Origin: Cupriavidus sp. U2
GTDB taxonomy: Bacteria > Pseudomonadota > Gammaproteobacteria > Burkholderiales > Burkholderiaceae
Reading direction: 5' to 3'
DNA: 64,000 bases
Assembly: GCF_009663685.2 (NCBI RefSeq)
Contig: NZ_RCOG02000011.1
Coordinates: 202,187-266,186, forward strand
Shown: piece by piece, positions 34,929-47,472 of the stretch
Layout of the letters: the number at the start of each line of letters is the position of its first letter
Position numbering within the stretch: position 1 is the first letter of the stretch
Notes under the pieces: generated by a model
What the model saw: the letters and a program-made list of their open reading frames with translations, nothing else
Databases searched by the model: none
Told to the model about the DNA's origin: nothing
Translations under genes and position numbers: made by a program

Positions 34929-35408
34929 TCAGCCACGCCGCGCCGCCTCGATGGCGGCAATGTCGATCTTGCGCATCGTCATCATGGCGTCGAAGACGCG
35001 CTTGGCCGCCGCGCGGTCGGGGTCGGAGATCCCGGCCAGCAGCACACGCGGCGTGATCTGCCACGAAATCCCCCAGCGGTCCTTGCACCAGCCGCATTCG
35101 CTTTCCTTCCCGCCGTTGTCGACGATCGCGCTCCACAGGCGGTCGGTTTCGGCCTGGTCGTCGGTGGCGATCTGGAAAGAAAACGCCTCGCTGTGCTTGA
35201 AGTGCGGGCCGCCGTTCAGCCCGACGCAGGGAATGCCGGCCACCGTGAACTCCACGGTCAGCACGTCCCCGAGCTTGCCGTCGGGATAGTCGCCGGGCGC
35301 CCGCATCACCGTGCCGACCTTGCTGTCGGGGATGTGCTGGGCATAGAAGGTGGCCGCGTCCAGCGCGTCCCGCTCGAACCACAAACAGATCGTGTTCTTG
35401 CTGCTCAT
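34929..35408 (-). CDS. VOC/PhnB-like protein
   Basis: 159-residue vicinal-oxygen-chelate superfamily protein of the PhnB/3-demethylubiquinone-methyltransferase-like group. Typical features: ICLWFERDALDAATFYAQHI near the start, LNGGPHFKHSEAFSFQI (about 65-82) and the ECGWCKDRWGISWQITP motif (about 103-119). Most such proteins have no assigned reaction. AGGAGA precedes the ATG by 5-6 bases. It is the first gene of a minus-strand pair with the isochorismatase-fold gene, divergent from the respiratory operon. Confidence 0.88.
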   Translation of the reverse strand: MSSKNTICLWFERDALDAATFYAQHIPDSKVGTVMRAPGDYPDGKLGDVLTVEFTVAGIPCVGLNGGPHFKHSEAFSFQIATDDQAETDRLWSAIVDNGGKESECGWCKDRWGISWQITPRVLLAGISDPDRAAAKRVFDAMMTMRKIDIAAIEAARRG

Positions 35409-35492
35409 GCTGTGTCTCCTGGTGGATGTCCGGCGCCGGTATCTTACCCCCGGCTTCCCGGATAGTCTGGCCCAAACGTGCTGTCCACAAAT

Positions 35493-35510
35493 CCTACGAG
35501 AATTCGTAGG
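35493..35510. promoter_or_regulatory. CCTACGA-N4-TCGTAGG palindrome upstream of the act/cox operon
   Basis: A perfect 7-bp inverted repeat with a 4-base centre, about 140 bases upstream of the predicted transcription start. The TAC...GTA layout suits a response regulator or an activator. Distance and symmetry would suit an enhancer site for the -24/-12 promoter. Confidence 0.5.
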
Positions 35511-35533
35511 GCCGTCCGGCTGTGCCCGGCCGG

Positions 35534-35545
35534 GCAATTGCAGCG
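35534..35545. repeat. GCAATTGCAGCG direct repeat, upstream copy
   Basis: The 12-base sequence recurs exactly 90 bases downstream (35624-35635). Each copy forms the -12 part of a GG-N10-GC element; here the GG is at 35528-35529, giving a weaker version of the promoter at 35616. Confidence 0.55.
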
Positions 35546-35550
35546 CGCCC

Positions 35551-35565
35551 GTGTAAGAGCTACAC
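35551..35565. promoter_or_regulatory. GTGTA-N5-TACAC palindrome upstream of the act/cox operon
   Basis: Perfect 5-bp inverted repeat about 85 bases before the predicted start site; second dyad after the one at 35493. The two differ in sequence and so may be for different proteins. Confidence 0.4.
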
Positions 35566-35615
35566 ACGCGGCCTGCAGCCTCCCGCCGGCCCGGCGGCGC
35601 CCACAAGCCTGGCCC

Positions 35616-35632
35616 CTGGCATCGCAATTGCA
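35616..35632 (+). promoter_or_regulatory. candidate sigma54 (-24/-12) promoter of the act/cox operon
   Basis: CTGGCATCGCAATTGCA matches the sigma54 consensus YTGGCACGNNNNTTGCA at all the key positions: GG at 35618-35619, GC at 35630-35631, exactly ten bases between. Transcription would start near 35642. That excludes the ATG at 35641 and makes ATG 35668 the actA start. Confidence 0.55.
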
Positions 35633-35667
35633 GCGACCAAATGTTTCGCCAGAAAGAAAATCGCGTC

Positions 35668-36314
35668 ATGGCGCAGGCCTTCACACGCGCGGAAGTCCTT
35701 GTTCTCAAGCTGCTTGCCCTTGGCGTGCTGGTTCTTGTCGCCGTCGCCCTAGGGGTGGCCCGCTGGTCCATGGCCCCACAGATCGAGATGCAGGATCCCG
35801 TTGCGCAGCCCATACCGTTCAGCCACAAGCATCACGTTTCGGACGATGGCATCGACTGCCGCTATTGCCATGCGTCCGTGGAGACGTCGGCATTCGCCGG
35901 CATGCCGGCCACAAGCGTATGCCTGACCTGTCACAGCGTGCTGTTTCGCGACGCGCCGATGCTGGCGCCGCTGCATGCCAGCCTGCGCGACAACCGCCCG
36001 CTGGCGTGGACGCGCGTGCATGACCTGCCCGACTTCGTGTATTTCGACCACAGCATCCACGTGGCCAAGGGCGTGGCCTGCCAGGAGTGCCACGGGCGGG
36101 TGGACCAGATGCCGCTGACGCGCCGCGTGGCGCCGCTCGACATGCAGTGGTGCCTGGCATGCCACCGCGACCCTGCCCGCCACCTGCACGCCCCGACCGA
36201 TATCTTTGCGATGCGCGAGCGCCCCGCGCTGGCGCCGGACGAAATGGCCCTGCTCCAGAAGATGTATCACCTGCAGGACACGCGACGCCTCACCGATTGT
36301 TCCACCTGTCATCG

Positions 36315-36318
<4 letters not shown>
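35668..36318 (+). CDS. actA: alternative complex III subunit A, pentaheme cytochrome c
   Basis: 216-residue membrane-anchored multiheme cytochrome. One N-terminal helix (about residues 8-32) holds it in the membrane. Five CxxCH heme motifs follow: CRYCH, CLTCH, CQECH, CLACH and CSTCH, the pentaheme count of ActA. Alternative complex III takes electrons from quinol and passes them to cytochrome c or directly to an oxidase, replacing cytochrome bc1. The ATG at 35641 is possible but would coincide with the predicted transcription start, so I use 35668, with a purine-rich AGAAAGAAAA upstream. Stop and actB start overlap (ATGA). Confidence 0.92.
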
Positions 36319-39191
<2,873 letters not shown>

Positions 39192-39193
39192 CC

Positions 39194-40579
39194 ATGGCCG
39201 ACCCATCGGATACGCCCCCCGTTTCGAAGGACATCGGCGTGCTGCGGCAGGGCTGGGGCTACGCCAGCGTGTCCGACAAGATCGCCGGGCTGGTACTGGA
39301 ACGGCCGGTGCAACTGCCCTGGCTGGGTGCCTTCCTGCTGACGTTTGCCGGCATGCTCGTCTTCATGGGCGGCACGGCCTGGCTGTTCGCCCGGGGCGTG
39401 GGCATCTGGGGCGTCGATATACCGGTGGCATGGGGCTTCGCCATCGGCAACTTTGTCTGGTGGATCGGGATTGGTCATGCCGGCACCTTCATCTCGGCGT
39501 TCCTGCTGCTGCTCAGGCAGCAATGGCGCACGTCGGTGAACCGGTTTGCCGAAGCCATGACCCTGTTCGCCGCTGCCATCGCCGGCCTGTTCCCGATTCT
39601 GCACCTGGGGCGCCCGTGGTTCTTCTACTGGCTGGTGCCGTACCCCAACGTGATGAACGTCTGGCCGCAATGGCGCAGCCCGCTGGTGTGGGATCTGTTC
39701 GCCATTGGCACCTACCTGATCGTGTCGCTGCTGTTCTGGTATGTCGGGCTGATCCCGGACCTGGCCACGCTGCGGGACCGTGCGTGCCTGCGCGGGCGCC
39801 GGCGGGTGGCGCAGACCTATGGGCTGCTGTCGCTGGGCTGGCGCGGCGACGCGCGGCACTGGGCGCGCTACGAAAGCGCCTACAAGCTCCTGGCGGGGTT
39901 GGCTACGCCACTGGTGATCGCCGTGCACTCGATCGTGTCGCTGGATTTCGCGATCGGCAACACCCCGGGCTACCACTCCACCATCTTTCCGCCGTACTTC
40001 GTGGCCGGCGCGCTGTTCTCGGGCTTCGCCATGGTGCTGACCATCGCCATTCCGCTGCGGCACGCCTACGGCCTGCAGGACTTCATCACCGGCCGCCACC
40101 TGGCCAATGCGGCAAAGATCATGCTGACGATGAGCGTGATCGTCGCCTATGGGTACGCCACCGAAATCTTCACCGCCTTCTACAGCGGCGATCCCTACGA
40201 GATCTTCCTGGTGCGCAATCGCTGGGGCGGCCCCTACGCCGGTGTGTACTGGGCCATGATGGCCTGCAATGTGCTGGCGCCGCAGTGCCTCTGGTGGCGG
40301 CGCGTACGGCACAGCCCGCTGGCGCTGTTCGCGCTGAGCCTGGTCATCAATACGGGCATGTGGATGGAGCGGTTCCTGATCGTCGTATCGAGCCTGCATC
40401 GCGACTTCCTGCCCTCGTCGTGGGGCATGTTCTACCCCACTGTGTGGGACTGGATCATGCTGGCCGGCTCTATCGCCATGTTCGCGTGGCTGTTCCTGGT
40501 GTTTATCCGCTGCCTGCCGGTGATTTCCATCGCCGAGATGCGCGAACTCGTGCACGCCAGCGCGAAGGGGCAGCCATGA
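39194..40579 (+). CDS. actC: alternative complex III subunit C, NrfD/PsrC-type membrane subunit
   Basis: 461-residue integral membrane protein of the NrfD/PsrC family, about ten helices, expected to hold the quinol site and a proton path. Typical segments are VWWIGIGHAGTFISAFLLLL (about residue 90), the FGLGRPW-like HLGRPWFFYWLVPYPN (about 140) and a terminal NTGMWMERFLIVVSSLHRD (about 385). Begins 2 bases after the actB stop; this is the only junction in the operon without overlap. Ends with ATGA overlap into actD. Confidence 0.93.
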   Translation: MADPSDTPPVSKDIGVLRQGWGYASVSDKIAGLVLERPVQLPWLGAFLLTFAGMLVFMGGTAWLFARGVGIWGVDIPVAWGFAIGNFVWWIGIGHAGTFISAFLLLLRQQWRTSVNRFAEAMTLFAAAIAGLFPILHLGRPWFFYWLVPYPNVMNVWPQWRSPLVWDLFAIGTYLIVSLLFWYVGLIPDLATLRDRACLRGRRRVAQTYGLLSLGWRGDARHWARYESAYKLLAGLATPLVIAVHSIVSLDFAIGNTPGYHSTIFPPYFVAGALFSGFAMVLTIAIPLRHAYGLQDFITGRHLANAAKIMLTMSVIVAYGYATEIFTAFYSGDPYEIFLVRNRWGGPYAGVYWAMMACNVLAPQCLWWRRVRHSPLALFALSLVINTGMWMERFLIVVSSLHRDFLPSSWGMFYPTVWDWIMLAGSIAMFAWLFLVFIRCLPVISIAEMRELVHASAKGQP

Positions 40580-41106
40580 GCCCCTATGGCGTACTGGCCG
40601 AATACCGCACCGGCGACACCTTGCTGGCCGCGGCCCGCCATGCCCGCGCCGCCGGATTTACCGATCTCGAAGCGTTCACGCCGTACCCCGTGGAAGGCTT
40701 GGCCGACGCGATCGGCATGGCCACTGACCGCATGCCGCTGCTGGCCCTGCTTGGCGGGCTGGCTGGCGGCACGGTCGGTTTCCTGCTGCAGTGGTACGCG
40801 GCCGTGATCGACTATCCCATCAATGTTGGCGGACGGCCCGCCGGAAGCTGGCAGATGTTCGTGCCGGTGACGTTTTCCCTCACGATCCTGGGCGCGGCGC
40901 TGGCCACGGTGTTCGGCATGCTGGTCGCCAACCGGCTGCCGCGCCTGCGGCACCCGCTGTTCGATGCCGCCGACTTCGAGCAGGCGACGCGGCATCGGTT
41001 CTTCCTGTGCGTGCGGCCCGGCGCCGAGCACGCCGACGCCGCCCGGCGCATGCTGGCCGCCACCCAGGCCCTTCAGGTGACCGATGTGGCGGAGGTGCCG
41101 GCATGA
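40576..41106 (+). CDS. actD: alternative complex III subunit D (DUF3341)
   Basis: 176-residue membrane subunit. The N-terminal cytoplasmic domain (YGVLAEYRTGDTLLAAARHA, then LEAFTPYPVEGL) is the DUF3341 signature, followed by two helices (about residues 58-78 and 95-118) and a C-terminal domain (HRFFLCVRPGAEH). No cofactor. Overlaps both neighbours by four bases. Length matches ActD of other bacteria. Confidence 0.92.
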   Translation: MSPYGVLAEYRTGDTLLAAARHARAAGFTDLEAFTPYPVEGLADAIGMATDRMPLLALLGGLAGGTVGFLLQWYAAVIDYPINVGGRPAGSWQMFVPVTFSLTILGAALATVFGMLVANRLPRLRHPLFDAADFEQATRHRFFLCVRPGAEHADAARRMLAATQALQVTDVAEVPA

Positions 41107-41714
41107 CCTCCGTGCTGTTGCGCTGCCTCTGGCTGCTGTGCGCGTCCTGCACGCTGGCGCTGGTGACCGGGTGCGAGCGCGCACGCCAGGACATGTACGA
41201 CCAGCCGAAGTACAAGCCGTATGCGCGCAGCAACCGATTCGGTGACGGCACCTCCGCCCGCCCGCTGCCCGACAATACGGTGCCCGCGCCTGGCGGCCCG
41301 TTCGCCGCCACCTCCAGCGGCCGAAGCCACGACGAGGCCGCCAGCGCATCGCGCCCGCCCCTGACGCTGCAGCAGCTTCAACGCGGTCAGTCCCGCTACG
41401 AGATCTACTGCATGCCCTGCCACAGCCCCACCGGCGATGGCGACGGCATGGTGGTACGGCGCGGCTTTCCACGTCCGCCGTCGTTCCACACCGATGCGTT
41501 GCGCGCCGCGCCCGATACGCTGCTGTACGACGTGATCACCCACGGCAGCGGTCAGATGGCCGCCTATGCCGCGCAGTTGCCGCCGCCGGACCGCTGGGCC
41601 GTCGTGGGCTATCTGCGCGCGCTGCAGCTTGGCCAGCATGCCCCCGCCGCGCGCCTGACGGCGGACGACCTGCGGCAGCTCGATGCCAACGCGCCGGGCG
41701 AAGGCCAGCCATGA
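41103..41714 (+). CDS. actE: alternative complex III subunit E, monoheme cytochrome c lipoprotein
   Basis: 203-residue lipoprotein cytochrome. The signal ends in the lipobox LVTGC (Cys about residue 24), so the protein is lipid-anchored on the periplasmic face. It opens with RQDMYDQPKYKPYARSNRFG, typical of ActE, and one CMPCH heme site (about residue 101) with a distal Met in a later GSGQMAAYA segment. It probably carries electrons out of the complex towards the oxidase. ATGA overlap at both ends. Confidence 0.93.
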   Translation: MTSVLLRCLWLLCASCTLALVTGCERARQDMYDQPKYKPYARSNRFGDGTSARPLPDNTVPAPGGPFAATSSGRSHDEAASASRPPLTLQQLQRGQSRYEIYCMPCHSPTGDGDGMVVRRGFPRPPSFHTDALRAAPDTLLYDVITHGSGQMAAYAAQLPPPDRWAVVGYLRALQLGQHAPAARLTADDLRQLDANAPGEGQP

Positions 41715-42619
41715 GCACGCACGCCGTCGCCTCGCTGCTGGCCGTGTACCTGACCGCCTGGTGGTGCTGTATCGGCGTGGTGATGGGTGGCCTGGCCATT
41801 GTCTGGGTCCACAACCTGACCGGCGGCGCGTGGGGCGAACCACTGCGCGCGCCGTTGCTGGGCATGGCGCGCCATACCTGGCTGCTGGCGCTGCTGTTCG
41901 TGCCGATCCTGGCCGGCGCCGGTGCGCTCTACCCCTGGGCCGCCGATGCCGCACGCGGCGCGCAACGCTGGGCGCCCGACATACCCGCCCACAGTGCAGT
42001 ATTCAAGTCGCTATGGCTGAGCCGAACCGGCTTTGTCGTGCGCGGCGTGGCAGTGCTGGCCGTCTGGGTCGTCCTTGCCACGATGAGCCAGTCCGGGCGC
42101 CACGCCCGCTCGCCCCGGTTTGCGGCGGCGGCGCTGATCGTCTACGGGCTCACGGTCAGCGTGGCGGCGGTCGACTGGATCATGTCGCTGATGCCACTCT
42201 GGTACTCCAGCGTCTTTGGCCTGCTGCTGGCCACGGGCCAGGCGTGCGCCGGCCTGGCGCTCGGCACATGGCTGGCCGCGCGGCGCGGCGCCCCGCCGCG
42301 GGTGCTGCTGGACCTCGGCAACCTGCTGATGGCCGCCGTCATCACCTGGGCCTATCTGGCCTTTACGCAGTACCTGATCATCTGGTCGGAAGACCTGCCG
42401 CACGAGATCAGCTGGTATCTGGTGCGCCGGACGGGCGTCTGGCCGCTGTTGGCGTGGGGGCTGGCCCTGGGCCACTTTGCGCTGCCGATGCTGGCCCTGC
42501 TGTCGCGGCGCGTGAAACGCTCGCCGCCGATGCTGGCGACGGTGGCCGCCATCGTGCTCCTCATGCATGCGGTGGAAGCCTGCTGGCTGGTACTGCCTTC
42601 CACGGGAGGCCACACATGA
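41711..42619 (+). CDS. actF: alternative complex III subunit F
   Basis: 302-residue integral membrane protein related to ActC but without its conserved quinol-site residues, about eight to ten helices. Features include TGGAWGEPLRAPLLGMARHT (about 38-57) and VDWIMSLMPLWYSSVFGLLL (about 155-175), followed by LIIWSEDLPHEISWY (about 222). It is shorter than most ActF proteins (about 400), which may reflect a missing N- or C-terminal part. Overlaps actE and the next gene by four bases each. Confidence 0.9.
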   Translation: MSTHAVASLLAVYLTAWWCCIGVVMGGLAIVWVHNLTGGAWGEPLRAPLLGMARHTWLLALLFVPILAGAGALYPWAADAARGAQRWAPDIPAHSAVFKSLWLSRTGFVVRGVAVLAVWVVLATMSQSGRHARSPRFAAAALIVYGLTVSVAAVDWIMSLMPLWYSSVFGLLLATGQACAGLALGTWLAARRGAPPRVLLDLGNLLMAAVITWAYLAFTQYLIIWSEDLPHEISWYLVRRTGVWPLLAWGLALGHFALPMLALLSRRVKRSPPMLATVAAIVLLMHAVEACWLVLPSTGGHT

Positions 42620-42969
42620 GCCGCGCGCGTCAGGCCCGCAACGTCAGCCTGCGCGCCGTGGCGCTCGGGGCGACTGCGCTTGTGGTCGTCGTCGCGCTGG
42701 CCACCACCATCGGCTGGCACTATGGACGCCGGCTCAACGCGTCCGGGTCTCTTGGCGTGGCGGCACCGGCGGCCCCCGCCGCCTCTGCACCGGCCGCCCT
42801 GCCGCTGTCGGACAGCGCGCCTCAGCCCGAACGTGCGCGATACGAGGCCGAAAAACTGGCCGTGCTCAACGGTTGGGCGTGGGTGGACAAGCGTTCTGGC
42901 ATTGCCCGCATCCCTGTGGCACGCGCCATGGCGCTGATGGCCGACGCCCGCAAGGAGCCCGCGCCATGA
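42616..42969 (+). CDS. single-helix membrane protein of unknown function inside the act/cox operon
   Basis: 117 residues: a short basic N-terminus (RARQARNVSLR), one helix (about residues 14-36, GATALVVVVALATTIGWHY), an Ala/Pro-rich stretch, then a periplasmic tail with ERARYEAEKLAVLNGWAWVD and a final Arg/Ala-rich helix. No cysteine or heme motif. It overlaps actF and the SCO gene by four bases each, so it belongs to the operon. It may be an assembly factor or a small structural subunit linking the reductase with the oxidase; no family was recognised. Confidence 0.75.
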   Translation: MSRARQARNVSLRAVALGATALVVVVALATTIGWHYGRRLNASGSLGVAAPAAPAASAPAALPLSDSAPQPERARYEAEKLAVLNGWAWVDKRSGIARIPVARAMALMADARKEPAP

Positions 42970-43751
42970 CCGCCCGCGATACTGCCGTCGCGCTGGTTGC
43001 ATGGCTGGCGTTGACCGCGCAAGCGGCCCCGCTGGGCCTGCCCGCGCCACCCGACATGGCGTTCGCACCGATCCCCGGCCGGCAGTTGCCTGCGGACCTG
43101 ATCTTCCGCGACGACGATGGGCGCCCCGTGAGGCTGCAGGACCTGACGCGCGACCGGCCGCTGGTGCTGGTGCCCGGCTACTACCGCTGCCCCAACCTGT
43201 GCAGCACCGTGATGGACGGCGTGCTGGAATCACTGGTCCAGGCGCACCTGCCGCGCGATGCCTGGCGCGTGGCCGCCGTCAGCATCGACAGCCGCGAAAC
43301 CGTGGCGGTGGCGGCCGCAAAGAAGCCGCACTATGCCGCCTTGCTGGCCGCCACGGGCGGCGATCTGCACATGCTGACAGGCGATGCCGGCGCCGTCGCC
43401 GCCCTGATGCGGGCCATCGGCATGCGGACGTCCCCATTGCCCGATGGAGACCAGATCGCCCATCCGGCCGGCCTGGTCGTGTTGACGCCCGATGGCCGTA
43501 TCGCCCGGGCCTTCAGTGGCGTGAGGTTCGATGCAGCGGCGTTACGCACCGCGATCGAGCAAGCGGCGGCCGGCCGGGTCGGCTCCCCGGCACAGCAGCT
43601 GCTGATGCGCTGCGTTCATTTCGATCCGCAGACCGGCCGTTACACGATGACGATCCTCGATGGCATCCGCATCCTCTTCCTGTCTGCCTTCGCCGCACTG
43701 GGCATTGGCTGGCGATGGCGGGCCGGCCGGCGGCGGGGTCGTCCATCATGA
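42966..43751 (+). CDS. SCO1/SenC-family copper chaperone
   Basis: 261-residue thioredoxin-fold protein that loads the CuA centre of cytochrome oxidase. A signal peptide or anchor (about residues 5-22, ending AQAAP) leads into the domain. The metal-binding CxxxC is in YRCPNLCSTV (about residue 77) and the conserved His in QIAHPAGLVVLTP (about 163). Unusually for SCO, a C-terminal helix (ILFLSAFAALGIGW) near residue 235 could anchor it from that side as well. Overlaps coxB by four bases. Confidence 0.9.
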   Translation: MTARDTAVALVAWLALTAQAAPLGLPAPPDMAFAPIPGRQLPADLIFRDDDGRPVRLQDLTRDRPLVLVPGYYRCPNLCSTVMDGVLESLVQAHLPRDAWRVAAVSIDSRETVAVAAAKKPHYAALLAATGGDLHMLTGDAGAVAALMRAIGMRTSPLPDGDQIAHPAGLVVLTPDGRIARAFSGVRFDAAALRTAIEQAAAGRVGSPAQQLLMRCVHFDPQTGRYTMTILDGIRILFLSAFAALGIGWRWRAGRRRGRPS

Positions 43752-44690
43752 ACGGCGCCTTCCAGCTGCTGCCGGACAGCGCTTCGCTGGCGGCCGGCCG
43801 CTACGACACCCTGATGCTGTCGCTCACCGCGCTGCTCTGCGCGGTGGCGCTGGCCGTGCTGTGCGTGATGGCCGGGTTCGTGATCCGCTATCGCGAGCGC
43901 CGCCAGGCCGACCGCCACCTGCCGCCGGTGTCCAGCACGTCGCTGGAGATTGCCTGGGCGGTCACGCCACTGCTGATCTTCCTGGGCATCTTCGCCTGGG
44001 GCGCGTTTGACTACACGCTGCTGGCCCGCGAAACCGCCGGCGCGGTGCCCGTTACCGTGGTGGCGCGGCAATGGATGTGGAAGCTCGAACACGCCAACGG
44101 CAAGCGCGAGATCAACGAGCTGCACGTGCCGCTGGGCCAGGCCGTGGAACTGACGATGACCTCGCAGGACGTGATCCACAGCTTCTACGTCCCGGCATTC
44201 CGCATCAAGCAGGACGTGGTGCCCGGACGCTATACGACGCTGCGCTTCACGGCCACCCGGGCCGGCGAATACCGGCTGTTCTGCGCCGAATACTGCGGCA
44301 CCGACCACGCCGCCATGCAGGGCCGCATCGTCGTGATGCCGCCTGCCGCGTTCGCCCAATGGCTGGATGCCGGCACCGGACCCGAGACCACCGCCGCACG
44401 CGGCCGCGCACTGTTCCAGCGGCTCGGGTGTGCCGCCTGCCACGACGCGGGCAGCACGGTTCACGCGCCGCCGCTGGACGGGTTGATCGGCCGGACAGTG
44501 ACGCTGCAGGACGGCCGCACCGTCACCGCCGACGCCGCCTACGTACGCGACGCGATGCTGGACCCGCGCAAGGACGTCGCCGCCGGCTATGCGCCGATCA
44601 TGCCGACCTACCAGGGTCAGGTGAACGAGGAAGACATCCTGGCGATCATCGCCTATCTGCGCGCCACCGGCACCACGACGGGAGCCCCAC

Positions 44691-44710
<20 letters not shown>
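43748..44710 (+). CDS. coxB: cytochrome c oxidase subunit II with C-terminal cytochrome c (caa3 type)
   Basis: 320 residues. Two N-terminal helices (about 22-46 and 68-92) precede the cupredoxin domain with the CuA ligands: [11 protein letters not shown] (His, about 150), then [12 protein letters not shown] (Cys-x3-Cys, His, Met, about 180-191). A class I cytochrome c domain is fused at the C-terminus (CAACHDAG, about residue 231; distal Met in [10 protein letters not shown]). This marks the enzyme as caa3-type, able to take electrons from a complex III without a separate cytochrome c. Its last 20 bases overlap coxA. Confidence 0.95.
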
Positions 44711-46378
<1,668 letters not shown>

Positions 46379-46382
<4 letters not shown>

Positions 46383-47008
46383 GCACGCCCCCGTTCCCGT
46401 TCGACAGCGGCGGCCAGCAGCGCATTGCCGCGCGGCTGGGCATCTGGATCTTCCTCGGCACCGAGCTGATGTTCTTCGGCCCGCTGTTCGTCGGGTACCA
46501 GTTCGTCCGCTTCACCGACACCGCCGGTCTGACGCTGGCCGCGCGCCACACCGACCTGTGGCTGGGCACGGCCAACACCGCCGTGCTGATGACCAGCAGC
46601 CTGTGCATGGCGCTGGCCGTCGCGGCGACGGAGGCAGGCAACCGGCGGGGCGCCGTGCGTCTGCTCTGGGCGGTTGCGGCACTGGGCGCGACCTTCCTGG
46701 TCATCAAGGGTGTCGAGTATGCGAAGGACATCGCCTCTGGCTTTGTCCCCGGCAACGCAGCCGGGACGGGTGGCCACGCCGGGCAGATGTTCCGGCTGCT
46801 CTACTACGCGATGACAGGGCTGCACGCCGTGCATCTCTGCGTCGGGATCGCGCTGGTGCTGGGCTTCGCCATGGCGATCCGCGCCGGGCGCCACGCGTCG
46901 GCCAACCTGGCACGCCTGGAGATCGTCGGCCTGTACTGGCACTTTGTCGACGTGATCTGGCTGTTCCTGTTTCCCATCCTCTATCTGCCGGGCAGGAGCG
47001 CGACATGA
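46379..47008 (+). CDS. coxC: cytochrome c oxidase subunit III
   Basis: 209-residue subunit III of the caa3 oxidase, seven predicted helices. Typical parts: [20 protein letters not shown] (about residues 19-38), the [20 protein letters not shown] segment (about 140-160) and the terminal [19 protein letters not shown]. Length is normal for this group. Overlaps coxA and coxD by four bases. Confidence 0.94.
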
Positions 47009-47319
47009 CGGCCCGAACCCGGCGCCTGCTCGGCGTATGGCTGTTACTGATGCTGCTGCTGGCCATCACCGTGGGCACCGCCTTTCTTGACCTTGGCCCC
47101 TGGAACGCATCCATCAACCTCGCTATCGCGGCCCTCAAGGCCCTGCTGATTGCCTGCACCTTCATGCACCTGGCACGCGCGGCGACGGTGCTGCGGCTCG
47201 CGGCAGTGCTGCCGCTGGCGATCCTGACGATACTGTTCGTCCTGACGTACGGCGACTACGCCAGCCGTCCGCACCTGCCTGCCGCGTGGCAGACCCCGGC
47301 CGCGCCAGCCGGGCGCTAG
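47005..47319 (+). CDS. coxD: cytochrome c oxidase subunit IV (caa3-type)
   Basis: 104-residue small subunit with three helices (about 8-28, 34-56, 62-84). NLAIAALKALLIACTFMHLA matches the caa3 subunit IV motif with its conserved K-A-x-L-I-x-x-x-F-M-H. It ends the act-cox operon; no clear intrinsic terminator follows in the 153-base gap to the next gene. Confidence 0.9.
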   Translation: MTARTRRLLGVWLLLMLLLAITVGTAFLDLGPWNASINLAIAALKALLIACTFMHLARAATVLRLAAVLPLAILTILFVLTYGDYASRPHLPAAWQTPAAPAGR

Positions 47320-47472
47320 CTGCGGTGCGCCCCGGCAGGCGTGCAATCCTTACCGGCGCGCGCATTTTCTACGCGATAGCGGCCGCCGCGCAGGCCTTCC
47401 ACGGCGCTCGGCCGGGGGCCGGGGCCATCGGCACGCGTGATGCATGGCGATGCAGCATTCATGGAGCTAGCG

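Noticed and set aside
35641..35667. actA start at ATG 35641
   Set aside because: It would coincide with the predicted transcription start and has no ribosome-binding site; 35668 is preferred but not proven.
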